Positions 14,743 to 23,788 of a DNA stretch of 44,410 nt are shown here, piece by piece. The notes beneath the pieces were generated by a model that saw only the letters and a program-made list of their open reading frames with translations, had not been told where the DNA came from and ran no database searches. Source of the DNA: Nitrosomonas eutropha (GTDB taxonomy: Bacteria > Pseudomonadota > Gammaproteobacteria > Burkholderiales > Nitrosomonadaceae); NCBI RefSeq assembly GCF_003201195.1, contig NZ_QICQ01000025.1, positions 1 through 44,410 of the forward strand. The letters run 5' to 3'. Numbering within the stretch: position 1 is the stretch's first letter; each line of letters starts with the position of its first letter. The translations under genes and the position numbers were made by a program.

Positions 14743-15873
14743 TTAGCGGCCGCGCTGTTGCTGTTGTGGCGCTTGCGTTTTCTCGGGGGCTTTGGCCTTG
14801 TTTGGCCGAGTCTTTGCAGGCTCTTGACCTTTGGCCATATCTTGCGCAAAGGTACGAACGTGTTTCAAAAAAGTCTCACGACTTTTTGAATTGGTAATGT
14901 TTTGTTCTGCCCATTTCTCTGCTTGTGTCTGCACGGTTTCAGCTCGCTGCTGGTTATACGTCACAATATCAGCTTTGCCCCTATCCTGGCCATATTCAAC
15001 CTTAATATTGGTTCGTCCGGCCTTGATTTCACCATTGTCGAACTGGCGTTCAAGTTCAGGGCCATTTTCGAGTATTGAAAGATCATGCGCCACGGCGGAA
15101 TTTTTACCGACTTGCTGAACCAGGTGAGTGTCGCTCATCATTAGAACTTTTCCGGCGTATTGCGCGTTAGGCTTTGCCAGGTAGACAAAGCCTTTACGAT
15201 CAGCGCTGCTGACAAGATTGCGGGCGGTTTCCCAATCAGGCTTGGGCAACCGCTCCCCGATGTACTTAATTGTATCTTGTGCTTCTTTTTCCATGGTTAC
15301 CACCTTATTTAAATTAACACCCTTAACGTGGGCAGGAACGCCGCCAGATGGCGGTTCGGCTATGCCATTGCGAGCGGTGCTTTGTATCTCATGCAATGCA
15401 TCAATCGTGGACACCTTCGGAACGTCTGGCAGCAAGCTGTTCAATCTATTTCCACCAGAAAGTGCAGCCAGCATGACGGCAGCTTGCGTTGCCGCTGCTT
15501 CATTCTGAAGATCGTAAAGTGAAGCACTGCCTGTGCCGGTTCGAATATCGTAACCGATAAGTTTCCAACGATGACTTTCGGCCTGGTCGGCTGCGACTTC
15601 GCCGACTAGGTCCTCATAAAGGCTGTTAAAGTGGGTCAGTGCCTTTTTCGCATCCGTGCCTACATTGTCTTTACGCTGCGCGGTCTGCTCCAGAAGATCT
15701 AGAAATCGTAAACCGATTTCCGCATCTTCTTCTTTGACGGTCAAATCGTGATTGGCACGCTGCACAGCATATAATTCGCCGCGATTAGCTTGATCGCGCA
15801 GCAAATTTGGATCGTTTGGAAGCTCCATATCCTTGAGCTCGGGGAGATTGCCCTCACTTTGTTGTATATCCAT
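14743..15873 (-). CDS. kfrB: KfrB-domain protein with possible fused N-terminal half
   Basis: The 376-aa protein carries a KfrB-type domain at about residues 225-275 (GFVYLAKPNAQYAGKVLMMS, DTHLVQQVGKNSAVAHDL). The C-terminal ~45 residues are Lys/Pro/Gln-rich (KAKAPEKTQAPQQQQRGR). The N-terminal ~175 residues are acidic and helical with no recognised family. At about residue 172 the protein reads PPSGGVPAHVKGVN, encoded by a near-copy of the sequence just upstream of its own start codon, and a second ATG (MEKEAQDTIK) follows as in a gene start. This suggests two ORFs fused by an upstream duplication. It is the last gene of the minus-strand transfer operon. KfrB domains occur on many plasmids; their function is unclear. 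Confidence 0.75.
   Translation of the reverse strand: MDIQQSEGNLPELKDMELPNDPNLLRDQANRGELYAVQRANHDLTVKEEDAEIGLRFLDLLEQTAQRKDNVGTDAKKALTHFNSLYEDLVGEVAADQAESHRWKLIGYDIRTGTGSASLYDLQNEAAATQAAVMLAALSGGNRLNSLLPDVPKVSTIDALHEIQSTARNGIAEPPSGGVPAHVKGVNLNKVVTMEKEAQDTIKYIGERLPKPDWETARNLVSSADRKGFVYLAKPNAQYAGKVLMMSDTHLVQQVGKNSAVAHDLSILENGPELERQFDNGEIKAGRTNIKVEYGQDRGKADIVTYNQQRAETVQTQAEKWAEQNITNSKSRETFLKHVRTFAQDMAKGQEPAKTRPNKAKAPEKTQAPQQQQRGR
15291..15359. repeat. 69-bp direct repeat inside kfrB (copy A)
   Basis: Copy A is about 90% identical (7 mismatches in 69) to copy B at 15870-15938. Read on the minus strand, each copy has a stretch encoding PPSGGVPA(R/H)VKGVN followed by an AAGGTGGT/AAGGTAAT-type ribosome site and an ATG. 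In copy A the stop codon has been lost, so the frame reads through. Confidence 0.85.
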
Positions 15874-15938
15874 GGTTATTACCTTAATTTAATTAACACC
15901 CTTAACGCGGGCAGGAACGCCGCCAGAAGGCGGTACGG
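15870..15938. repeat. 69-bp direct repeat at kfrB start (copy B)
   Basis: Copy B overlaps the kfrB start codon. On the minus strand it encodes PPSGGVPARVKGVN then TAA, in the same frame as, and just after, the TGA stop of the 80-aa gene at 15946. The ancestral 80-aa gene may therefore have been longer. Confidence 0.85.
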
Positions 15939-15945
15939 GTAAGGA

Positions 15946-16188
15946 TCACAGATACAGAGGCCACAAGTGCGCTCGCAAGATACGCCGTAAGTTCCTCATG
16001 AAAGTACCCGGTAATCCAGGTTCTTTGCCAGCATCGACAAGCGCGGCAACACCAACAGCAAGCCATGCACAGTAAGCAGCACGCGCCCACATCGGCATCC
16101 AGAGTGCCGCCATGTTGAATGCCAATATAAGGCCGAGGAAGTACGCAAGCGGAAGCAGGTCGCCCCGAGGCGGAATGATGTTCTTCAT
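15946..16188 (-). CDS. Small membrane protein after virD4
   Basis: The 80-aa protein has two to three hydrophobic helices (about residues 11-30, 35-50) and a basic C-terminal part (NLRRILRAHLWPLYL). It lies 26 bp downstream of virD4 and 73 bp upstream of kfrB on the same strand. The TGA stop is followed in frame by 18 further sense codons ending in the PPSGGVPARVKGVN tail, so a premature stop is possible. Function is unknown; membrane location and context suggest an accessory role in transfer. Confidence 0.65.
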   Translation of the reverse strand: MKNIIPPRGDLLPLAYFLGLILAFNMAALWMPMWARAAYCAWLAVGVAALVDAGKEPGLPGTFMRNLRRILRAHLWPLYL

Positions 16189-16214
16189 AACCAGGTCAAA
16201 TTGGGTATGCCGAC

Positions 16215-18215
16215 TTAGCGGTCAAGCACACCTGTATCAGTAGTTCCGAGGCTGTCAAACAGCGCGGCAAATTCATTAACTTTGGCGAGGGCTAAATCCT
16301 CACAGGCTGCATCACGCAGCGCTGCATCCTGGGGATTTGGGTCATCCTCAACCATGTTTACTATATCCACCAGCATTGAAACGCTATTTGTTTCTGCGGG
16401 ATGCGCCAAATCGTCCAATTGCGAATCCACATAGTAATCACTGCGCTGAACCTGGCCGCGATAGAGACGCCAATTTGTATTTGGCAATGGCAGCGGCAAA
16501 GGCACCTTGCGCACTTCACCGCCAATAGAAACCTTGTGCATTTCAACTGCCGTGAACCGACGCATGAAATAATCATCTTCGTAATATCGGATCTTGTTGC
16601 CGAAGATGATAGGAATGCCAGAGCGATGCACCAATTCCTTTTCCTTGTCGAGCTGCATCAATTCTTGTGGCAACATCAAGGCACGAGAAACCAGCGTATC
16701 GGTTTCTGACTTGCTGTAACGGCCAACATTCAATGGCCCAATGTTGGAATGCTGCGTTGATTGCGCGATCGCCGTAATGTTCCCTAGCATCTTAGAATAT
16801 TCTTCCGCCTCTTTTACTTGAGATGGTGTATAAAAAATCTTGACGCCCATGTTATCCATAATCGAGTGGGCATCTTCTTTGCCGTAGGTTGATTCAAGCT
16901 GTGAATTGTTTTGAATAACCAGTGCTAGGCGCATGTTGTACCCGGCCATAAAGCCGACACCCTTGGCGAGAATTTCAATTTTTCTGGCAGCGGTAAATTC
17001 ATCCATCATAAGCAAGCATTGATACTTTAAGGCCGGGTTTTGCTCGGGCAATTCTTTGACGTTTTCATTGATCAACTGCGAGAAAAACAGGTTGGTAATG
17101 AATTGTGCCTGCATCACTTCCCCGGCAGAAATGTGAATATAAATTGACATTTTACGTTTGCGTATATCACGCAAATCAAAGTCGTCTGCACTGGTGGCTT
17201 TGTCCGTGACCGGGCTGCTGAACACACCCAGAGCAGATGTGAACGTAGACAGGATATTTTTTAATGTGTCGTCAGAGCCATTCAAGAACCGATTAATTGC
17301 ATCTTTGCACTCACGTGATAGTGGTTTTGCCGTGTTTTGCCTGACCGCAATCACTTCACGTAGATATAAGGCCGTGTCTTTGCCTTTACCCGACGCCTGA
17401 CGCAGAATTTCGCCCATGGTATGCGGTAAGCGTGGCGTTTCGAGTACCAGCAGTGCTATGGCAACAAAAAGGTTACGCGCACTGTCAGACCAAAAAGGAT
17501 CGCTGCGTTCAGGTGTCTTAAAAATGATTGCGGCTAAAGCCCGCAGATCATTGACACGAAAAAGTGGATTTTCAGAAACATATGACAGGGGATTCCAGCG
17601 GTGTGTTGTTTCCGAGAACGGGTTGAAATAAAAAATCTCGTTGCCCAGGTGTTTTCGGCGAAATGCAGAAGTCAGGTTGTAGTTTTCCCCCTTGATATCC
17701 AACACCACGGTGGATTCACGAAACGTAAGCAAATTAGGAATAACAAACCCCACACCCTTGCCGGTACGAGTAGGCGCGGCTAGCAGCACAAATTCATAAC
17801 CAGGCAAATGCATCAAATCTTGGGCGAAACGGCCTAAACAAATGCCCCTTTCGGCAAATAGCCCCTCATTATCAATATCTTTTCGATTGGCAAAGCGGCC
17901 CTTTCCGTACACATCAGGGTCATGCCGTCGATAGGCCATAATCATGCCAAATGGAATAGCCAGGCATAAAAAAAAGCCGACAAAATAACTACCTATAACC
18001 TTAACCTTCTGGCGGTGCGTTTCGATAGACGCAGTGGCATCGAAAATCGTGTGAATATTGGCCTTCAAAGGATTTTCATGGAAAGAGGCATACAGCACCA
18101 TTCCAGACACCCAAAATGCGCAATAAACCAACCCACCGAGCGACAGCAGACCAATCATCACACCGATCCATTTTTTTGGGGTCATATCTGCAAATACGGA
18201 GGTTTTTTTAGGCAT
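16215..18215 (-). CDS. virD4: Type IV coupling protein VirD4/TraG
   Basis: The start is placed at ATG 18215 (MPKKTSV), preceded by AAGGGAAA and overlapping the virB11 stop by 8 bases; the upstream ATG at 18239 adds eight residues. The 666-aa product has two N-terminal membrane helices (about 17-45, 72-95), a Walker A motif PTRTGKGVG at about 148-156 and Walker B LLMMDEF at about 401-407, with the all-alpha domain between. It is the inner-membrane ATPase that recruits the TraI-DNA complex to the VirB channel. It follows virB11 in one operon. Confidence 0.96.
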   Translation of the reverse strand: MPKKTSVFADMTPKKWIGVMIGLLSLGGLVYCAFWVSGMVLYASFHENPLKANIHTIFDATASIETHRQKVKVIGSYFVGFFLCLAIPFGMIMAYRRHDPDVYGKGRFANRKDIDNEGLFAERGICLGRFAQDLMHLPGYEFVLLAAPTRTGKGVGFVIPNLLTFRESTVVLDIKGENYNLTSAFRRKHLGNEIFYFNPFSETTHRWNPLSYVSENPLFRVNDLRALAAIIFKTPERSDPFWSDSARNLFVAIALLVLETPRLPHTMGEILRQASGKGKDTALYLREVIAVRQNTAKPLSRECKDAINRFLNGSDDTLKNILSTFTSALGVFSSPVTDKATSADDFDLRDIRKRKMSIYIHISAGEVMQAQFITNLFFSQLINENVKELPEQNPALKYQCLLMMDEFTAARKIEILAKGVGFMAGYNMRLALVIQNNSQLESTYGKEDAHSIMDNMGVKIFYTPSQVKEAEEYSKMLGNITAIAQSTQHSNIGPLNVGRYSKSETDTLVSRALMLPQELMQLDKEKELVHRSGIPIIFGNKIRYYEDDYFMRRFTAVEMHKVSIGGEVRKVPLPLPLPNTNWRLYRGQVQRSDYYVDSQLDDLAHPAETNSVSMLVDIVNMVEDDPNPQDAALRDAACEDLALAKVNEFAALFDSLGTTDTGVLDR

Positions 18216-19326
18216 GATCTTTCCCTTGGGCAATGGCATATTTGCGCTGCGGGTTATAGTCGATTTCTACAACACGTCGCTGGCCTGTGTGCCTATCAAC
18301 TTCGATTTGCACCACGATATCGACCGTTAAATGAATCAGGCGCTTGATGACGTTGTAATCTAGCCCAGCACCCACAGGATCGGATTTCACCATCATCATC
18401 ATCTGCTCGTAAGCCATCGCGGGATTTTCGCCGTGGCAGCTCGTGAGTGTGCCGGGATGCCCGCTTAATGCAGCGCGAAGAAAATACAAACACTCTGAGC
18501 CGCGCATCTCGGCCAGCAGGATTCTGTCTGGCTTCATCCGAAGACAACTAAGCAGTGCATCTTTAGCCGACAAAACCGGTGTGTCAGAGCCCGGCCGCGT
18601 TTTGGCGTTGTCATAGAGCAAATGCACTACGTTAGGTTGTGTGAGGCTCAATTCGTGAGCATCTTCGATAGTAATGATGCGTTCGCCAGGGTCGATTACA
18701 TCGACTAGGGCTTTCATCACGGTTGTTTTTCCGGAGCCAGTAGCCCCGGACAAAACAATATTCTGGCGGTACTGAACCGCCTTTGTTAGAAACTCAATGA
18801 TCTTGCGCGACTTCACCAAGGCCAGCAGTTCTTTTTCATGCGGTTTAATAGTGAATGTGGATTGGGTAGTGCCCTGAAACATACCCTGTTCTTCCATTTC
18901 CTTTAAGGAAATACGCGCTCTTGATGGTTGGCGAAGCGTAAACGAGACATGCCCGCGCAGTACGCCAGGCTCCATCACAAGTTGTACCCGAGAATTGTCT
19001 TTTAAAGAACCGGATAAGATCGGATAGGCGGCATTCCAACCTTGTGCCGAATTGGTATAGGTCGCAATAGCGCCCCCGAGCGACAACAAGCTGTGCTGAT
19101 TGATCTGCGGCACGTTGTAGCTATCCCATTGGTTTGTGTACACCCAAACCCTGCCATCATCATTGACGGCGATTTCTGTTACACGGGGATCTTCGCGCCA
19201 TTGCTTGTATGGGGCAAGATACGCCTGTATTGCGGCGTCATCTTGCAACGGAACATATTCTGAATCTGGAAACAGGCCCGCAGTGCCAAGATTGGTTTCC
19301 AAAGATTTCAAAACTGTTGAGTTCAT
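18208..19326 (-). CDS. virB11: VirB11 traffic ATPase
   Basis: The 372-aa protein has the VirB11 N-terminal domain, then Walker A GATGSGKTT (194-202), the Asp/Glu box IITIEDAHEL (about 218-227), Walker B region DRILLAEMRG and a His box around LSGHPGTLTSCHGENP. It forms a hexameric ring at the cytoplasmic base of the channel, powering pilus assembly and substrate passage with VirB4 and VirD4. It lies 3 bases after virB10 and overlaps virD4. Confidence 0.96.
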   Translation of the reverse strand: MNSTVLKSLETNLGTAGLFPDSEYVPLQDDAAIQAYLAPYKQWREDPRVTEIAVNDDGRVWVYTNQWDSYNVPQINQHSLLSLGGAIATYTNSAQGWNAAYPILSGSLKDNSRVQLVMEPGVLRGHVSFTLRQPSRARISLKEMEEQGMFQGTTQSTFTIKPHEKELLALVKSRKIIEFLTKAVQYRQNIVLSGATGSGKTTVMKALVDVIDPGERIITIEDAHELSLTQPNVVHLLYDNAKTRPGSDTPVLSAKDALLSCLRMKPDRILLAEMRGSECLYFLRAALSGHPGTLTSCHGENPAMAYEQMMMMVKSDPVGAGLDYNVIKRLIHLTVDIVVQIEVDRHTGQRRVVEIDYNPQRKYAIAQGKDHA

Positions 19327-19329
19327 ATT

Positions 19330-20460
19330 TTAATCCCCGTAAACATCGTCAAACCAGAGGTCTTTGCTGACATAAATCATAAGGCGAGCACCACGATTCG
19401 CGCTGAGTGTGGGCTTGATATTGATGGTGGCATTCAACACTTTTTGAGAAACATTTTTGCTGGATCGAGCGGTTGAGTTGCCATAAACGGTCCCGCCCGA
19501 ACCGCGCTGGCGTGCTATAGCAATGTCTACTGCATCATCAATTAAAGACAACAGCAGGGCCGCGCCCAAGCGTTCAGACCAATGGTTATCGATGAAGCCA
19601 CCAACGCCCATCGTACCCACGCCATCGGCAGCGCCGCTGTCTACATCGATGACAAAACCGTCCGTGGTTTTAATGCGTTCCCATACCACAGCAATGCGAG
19701 AATCGCCGTTCTGCAATGTCTGCCCATATTGGCCGACAACAGTAGAGCCACGCGCGACAAGTAACCGCGATCCATCATCGGAATAGATATCGTCAGGAAT
19801 TACACACCCGCTTTGGCCTGGTATATTGCTGAAGAGCTGCGTTTGCAAAATGCATGGGATATACGATCCGCGCGTGATAACGAGCGAACGATCCCCTAAC
19901 TCAGCGGCACTTGCCTGTTCGGTTTTTGAGGGCATCTCTTTCCGGCTCGTCATACGCGCCTGATCCTGTACTGTGGCAGGCCGGTTATTGTTTTCACCCG
20001 AGAGCATCATGGGCGGTAATACAGGCACGTTAGCGGGAGCGTGCCCAGGCTGGCCTGCTGTACCACCAGCCAAATGAATAGGCGGAACACTCGTCACAGG
20101 GCCGGGTTGATAAAAGTTCTCGGGCAATTGTTTTGGTGCTGGTGTTGCAGGTTGTTCCGGTGTCGGGCTGGCAAGAAAATCACTCAGGTCAAAGTCACGC
20201 CCCCGGCGTTGATTCGCGTTTAGGCTGGCAACGGCTTGTTTGGCTGATTGATCTGCTTCACGTTCAGCCCGCCAATCAGACAATTTCGTTTTTCCGAACC
20301 AGATAACCAACAGTAAAGCCACGAGAAAAACACCGAACATCAGTGCCAGGGTAAATACCCTGGAGCGCAACACCCCGCTCTTTTTGGTTTCGCCCTTAAA
20401 TTCATGTGACTCTTGCAGTGGTTCCTGATTGAAATCTTCTTCTTTAATAGCTTCACTCAT
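19330..20460 (-). CDS. virB10: VirB10/TrbI channel protein
   Basis: The 376-aa protein has a short cytoplasmic N-terminus, a membrane helix at about residues 36-55 (VFTLALMFGVFLVALLLVIW), a long Pro-rich periplasmic linker (about 95-155) and the C-terminal beta-barrel domain with GSYIPCILQTQLFSNIPGQS, the family signature. It spans both membranes and gates the outer-membrane pore with VirB7 and VirB9. Its ATG overlaps the virB9 stop by 4 bases (ATGA). Confidence 0.96.
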   Translation of the reverse strand: MSEAIKEEDFNQEPLQESHEFKGETKKSGVLRSRVFTLALMFGVFLVALLLVIWFGKTKLSDWRAEREADQSAKQAVASLNANQRRGRDFDLSDFLASPTPEQPATPAPKQLPENFYQPGPVTSVPPIHLAGGTAGQPGHAPANVPVLPPMMLSGENNNRPATVQDQARMTSRKEMPSKTEQASAAELGDRSLVITRGSYIPCILQTQLFSNIPGQSGCVIPDDIYSDDGSRLLVARGSTVVGQYGQTLQNGDSRIAVVWERIKTTDGFVIDVDSGAADGVGTMGVGGFIDNHWSERLGAALLLSLIDDAVDIAIARQRGSGGTVYGNSTARSSKNVSQKVLNATINIKPTLSANRGARLMIYVSKDLWFDDVYGD

Positions 20461-21212
20461 TTATGCCCCCTTGTGTTATGAGACGATGTTTCTACGGGGT
20501 ATCCAGATGATTTAAAGCCATCGTTGAAAATACCGATGATGGCTTTGTCCAGACGAAGATTCCATTGTTTAGCAATTCCATGTACCACAATGGCACCATC
20601 TTTCGCTTTGTGAAAATTAGTTAGCCATTCATCACGACTGCCGGGCGATGACTCGTAGATGACGGGAATGTCTGTATTTTCAGGAAAATAAAAATACGTG
20701 AATTTGCCGTCATCAAAGACCCGCAAAGGCCGGATATCGACGCTGGTATTCACCAGCTCCATCGAATAACTCATGTTCGCCTGGCGAACATGGTCTTGAG
20801 TAGCGTTTCTTTTTGGTTCTTTGGGTGTGCCGTAAGAAAACATGACTTTCGAAACACGGTTAGAGCGCACTGTGCCCTTATAGGCCGGCACAATGTCAAG
20901 TACATAGGAATGCTTGCTTGTTGCAACAATGATTGTGCCGGGCTTGGCCGTCTTGAGTGGTGCTATAAAAACGCGGTTGCCGACCTTTGCAATATCCCAG
21001 TCGATGATGCCACCGCCTGCAACGTCCTCAACAGTTTCCGATTTGCCGAATTCAATAACGGTAGGACTACCCACATAGCCCACAACACGAACGACCATAT
21101 TGTCTGTATAGCGGACAGTGCGAACCCGAGTATTATCAGGGGCCGCGCTAAAATCCAATCCATGAGCGGTGAGAGGCAGAGCCAGGGCCAATGCAATCAT
21201 GATTCTTTTCAT
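20457..21212 (-). CDS. virB9: VirB9/TrbG outer-membrane core protein
   Basis: The 251-aa protein has an N-terminal signal peptide (MKRIMIALALALPLTAHG) and both VirB9 lobes: the N-terminal one (VRTVRYTDNMVVRVVGYVG to KHSYVLDIVPAY) and the C-terminal beta-sandwich (PLRVFDDGKFTYFYFPENTD, IPVIYESS) that binds VirB7 and VirB10. It contains a copy of the dispersed palindrome (20773-20791) in its coding sequence. The start overlaps the virB8 stop by 4 bases. Confidence 0.95.
   Translation of the reverse strand: MKRIMIALALALPLTAHGLDFSAAPDNTRVRTVRYTDNMVVRVVGYVGSPTVIEFGKSETVEDVAGGGIIDWDIAKVGNRVFIAPLKTAKPGTIIVATSKHSYVLDIVPAYKGTVRSNRVSKVMFSYGTPKEPKRNATQDHVRQANMSYSMELVNTSVDIRPLRVFDDGKFTYFYFPENTDIPVIYESSPGSRDEWLTNFHKAKDGAIVVHGIAKQWNLRLDKAIIGIFNDGFKSSGYPVETSSHNTRGHK
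20773..20791. promoter_or_regulatory. Dispersed palindrome ATGTTCGCCTGGCGAACAT
   Basis: A perfect 9+1+9 palindrome inside virB9, identical to the copy at 37759-37777 and one of six related sites. Candidate operator of a ParB/KorB-type regulator. Confidence 0.6.
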
Positions 21213-21919
21213 TGTTCACCCCCTATGAATTCGTTGTCGGTTTGATAGCCCAAGACAGTGAAACCAAACGGGTTATCAATCGCAGCCTGTTCACTAATGA
21301 ACAAACGTGGTTCATATTCATAGCGAAGCGTGGCAACTTTATGGACTGCACGTAACTTGGATTCTGTACGTAGGTCACGTTGCTGAACCGACAGACGTAC
21401 CGTGGCAAATTTCTGACCGCCCGTTTCCGTCAGCGAGATGCTGATGATTTTAGGGGTGAACAGGATATTCTTGCCGAATTGCCGATCAAGGGCTTGGGGG
21501 CCGCTAAAAAGTTCGTTGTATTGTTTCCACGGCGTATCACCAGCAAGACTCTTAACGGTGTCATAGTCATCTTGTATTAAGTGGTAGTTATAGCGTTCAC
21601 GCGCAACAACAAACTTATTCACCCAGTGTTTATCGGCTAATTCAGATTCCGCTACGTAGTCCTGTACGGTTTGACCGATAGAAGTTGCCCCGGTCAAATT
21701 GTCAACGCGCACAACATAGGGCACTAACTGTTTAAGTGGCATGAGTACAGCCAGGGCTATTGTCAGAGCAGCAACCGCGACCGCGAGTACATAATTAAGC
21801 GCTGCATGGCGTTTCAGAGAATTACGCAAAATGGCGTTTAATTCTGCTTCCCAAGTAACGTCGCGCAAGTCGTCGTTCGGGGTGATATCGCCGGGTTTTT
21901 TCGTGTTTTCCTTGTTCAT
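21209..21919 (-). CDS. virB8: VirB8 inner-membrane assembly factor
   Basis: The 236-aa protein has a single membrane helix at about residues 42-62 (LNYVLAVAVAALTIALAVLM) followed by the NTF2-like periplasmic domain (VPYVVRVDNLTGA, the NKFVVARERYNYHLIQDDYD helix and the RYEYEPRLF end). VirB8 nucleates channel assembly. It starts 76 bp after virB7, and its stop overlaps virB9. Confidence 0.94.
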   Translation of the reverse strand: MNKENTKKPGDITPNDDLRDVTWEAELNAILRNSLKRHAALNYVLAVAVAALTIALAVLMPLKQLVPYVVRVDNLTGATSIGQTVQDYVAESELADKHWVNKFVVARERYNYHLIQDDYDTVKSLAGDTPWKQYNELFSGPQALDRQFGKNILFTPKIISISLTETGGQKFATVRLSVQQRDLRTESKLRAVHKVATLRYEYEPRLFISEQAAIDNPFGFTVLGYQTDNEFIGGEQ

Positions 21920-21995
21920 GTTTTTTCCTTACAATCCGCGTTTTGTGGAATAATTTCGGTTGCGATTTCCGGAATTATCAAGTCTGAGAGAAGGA

Positions 21996-22229
21996 TTAAG
22001 AGTCGTTCCGAGTTGAGGAGTTGATACTTTTGTTTGTTGGAGAGACGCTGTTGATCTCCGGGTTTAAGCCTGCGGGCGCGGCTTTTAATGGAACAGTCTC
22101 GCTCAATGTCGGATGTAAAACATTGATCGGTTGCCTGACAGATTCCTTGCCCGTTGGGTACTCAAGTTTTGGTGCGGAAGTGCAACCAGCAGCAAAAAGA
22201 AAAAAAAGAGCCACCTGCAAAATTTTCAT
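21996..22229 (-). CDS. virB7: VirB7-like lipoprotein
   Basis: This small lipoprotein (77 aa) has the signal MKILQVALFFLFAAGC, with lipobox AAGC at residues 13-16. The mature part is Pro/Ser/Asn-rich and poorly conserved, as usual for VirB7. Its position between virB6 and virB8 is the canonical slot, and VirB7 anchors VirB9 in the outer membrane. The assignment rests mainly on order and lipobox. It is longer than the ~45-aa typical form. Confidence 0.78.
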   Translation of the reverse strand: MKILQVALFFLFAAGCTSAPKLEYPTGKESVRQPINVLHPTLSETVPLKAAPAGLNPEINSVSPTNKSINSSTRNDS

Positions 22230-22280
22230 AGCGAAAATTCCTTTTAAGTATGCGAAACAAGAATGAGGTACTACATGGAT

Positions 22281-23447
22281 TTATTTTGTGATCATGCCTG
22301 TTCCTCGTTTGACAGATGCACCAGACTGAAATCCAGTGCGAGCAGCACTGAGAGCAGAACGATGGCTCAAGGCAGAACGGGTACCACTGCCAATTTGTGC
22401 CATGGTATTGATACCTGCCATTGCGTATTTCATGGCAGAAGAAGAACCCGCTGCTTTACCTAATCCTGTTTGGGATGCACGACCGGCCATGTAACCCGTA
22501 CCAGCGCTGGCAATTTTGCTGGCAGCGTGGGTTGCTTTTGCAGTATTTGATAATGCAGCCCCGGCTGGGTTGATTGCCCAACGGGCAGCTTGAGCTAACG
22601 ACATAATATTTAATGCAACACCGCCCGCCAGATCAGCGCCGATCTGTGCACCTTTGAACGTCAGGTAAACCAAGATACCGACTGCTAAAACAGCACCTAA
22701 TGTTTGGCCGGTATAATCAATACTTTCTGGTGACTGTGCGATAAGTGCCGCCATATACCCCTGCATAATCCCTAGTCCCAAGCCAACGATGGCGGAAATC
22801 ACCACAGCAGTAAAAATGTACTTGAGTACGCCGCTTAGCCAAGTATTAAAAAATTGGGCCGTTCCCTGGAAAGCCAAACAAGCAATGAACAGAGGCCCAA
22901 GTGCAAAGAAAATAGCCAAAGCAAAATCTATGACAATCATGTTGATGGCGGCAACAAAGATATACAGCACCATGAAACCAATCATGAACGTGCCGCCTGC
23001 CAAAGGAACGATACCGGTTGTATCTGAGCCGGTTACTCCAAAATCCAAGTGTTCCAGCCCGTAGTCAATGATTTCCTTATAAACATCAGCGGATTGATTC
23101 AGAATGATATCTAACTGCGTATAAACATTCGCAGTTGTTCCACTAAACAATCCGGTCAAGCCTTCGCGCAATTCTTGCGCGATAACCATTACATTGCTGG
23201 CGTAAGCCCCCCCCACTAAACACACAGAAAATATAAGAAAAACGCGGATGGAGTTGAAGAACATATCCAGTAAATGATCTTGGCCTCCTGCTCCGCGAAT
23301 CACCTTATAGCCCTGCCACATGATTAAGATCGTCAGGCCGAGGAGCAGTACCGGAGTAACCCACGTAATCAACGTATTTGGTATGCCGCTCCATGACGCG
23401 ACCATGCCGAGAACGGTATCCGCCTGAGTTTTAATTACACCAGCCAT
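22281..23447 (-). CDS. virB6: VirB6/TrbL polytopic channel protein
   Basis: The 388-aa protein has about six to seven membrane helices (for example about 30-48, 70-90, 155-195, 210-240, 245-265) and a Gly/Ala/Ser-rich soluble tail (residues about 285-388). The family pattern WLSGVLKYIFTAVVISAIVG is present. VirB6 forms part of the inner-membrane passage for DNA. It lies 11 bp after the NTGSPFG lipoprotein gene. Confidence 0.93.
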   Translation of the reverse strand: MAGVIKTQADTVLGMVASWSGIPNTLITWVTPVLLLGLTILIMWQGYKVIRGAGGQDHLLDMFFNSIRVFLIFSVCLVGGAYASNVMVIAQELREGLTGLFSGTTANVYTQLDIILNQSADVYKEIIDYGLEHLDFGVTGSDTTGIVPLAGGTFMIGFMVLYIFVAAINMIVIDFALAIFFALGPLFIACLAFQGTAQFFNTWLSGVLKYIFTAVVISAIVGLGLGIMQGYMAALIAQSPESIDYTGQTLGAVLAVGILVYLTFKGAQIGADLAGGVALNIMSLAQAARWAINPAGAALSNTAKATHAASKIASAGTGYMAGRASQTGLGKAAGSSSAMKYAMAGINTMAQIGSGTRSALSHRSALSAARTGFQSGASVKRGTGMITK

Positions 23448-23458
23448 GATTTTCTACC

Positions 23459-23788
23459 TTATTCCAAGCTACCAAATGGTTGGCCGTTAGGCTTTGCCTT
23501 GTTGGTATCGTCCTTATGATCTACCTTCTGATCACGGTGACTCCCGCCAACCTTTCCGAAAGGACTTCCAGTGTTTTCACGCACTGCGCGCTTACCTTCT
23601 TCTGCTCTCTCTTTCACGCTCTGAGTTTTTTTCTTGCTGGTTTCGTCTTTCTGATCAGGGAAATTACCGCCAACCTTTCCGAAAGGACTTCCAGTATTTC
23701 TAAGGACTTTTCTTGAGTCCTCGCCATCACAGGCTGAGATCAGAAAAGCTGCAAAGATGGCCCCAATCAAAAAATGAAATTTTTTCAT
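23459..23788 (-). CDS. Lipoprotein with NTGSPFG repeats (entry-exclusion candidate)
   Basis: This 109-aa protein has a lipoprotein signal ending LISAC (Cys20). The mature part has two near-identical blocks NTGSPFGKVGG (about residues 31-41 and 71-81) linked by Lys/Asp/Glu-rich spacers, and ends NGQPFGSLE. The adjacent VirB5 ends with the same motif (ALRENTGSPFGSLR), and the DNA behind them is also repeated. It lies between virB5 and virB6, a slot that often holds the entry-exclusion lipoprotein (Eex) in VirB-type plasmids; Eex is an inference from position. Its ATG overlaps the virB5 stop by 4 bases. Confidence 0.65.
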   Translation of the reverse strand: MKKFHFLIGAIFAAFLISACDGEDSRKVLRNTGSPFGKVGGNFPDQKDETSKKKTQSVKERAEEGKRAVRENTGSPFGKVGGSHRDQKVDHKDDTNKAKPNGQPFGSLE

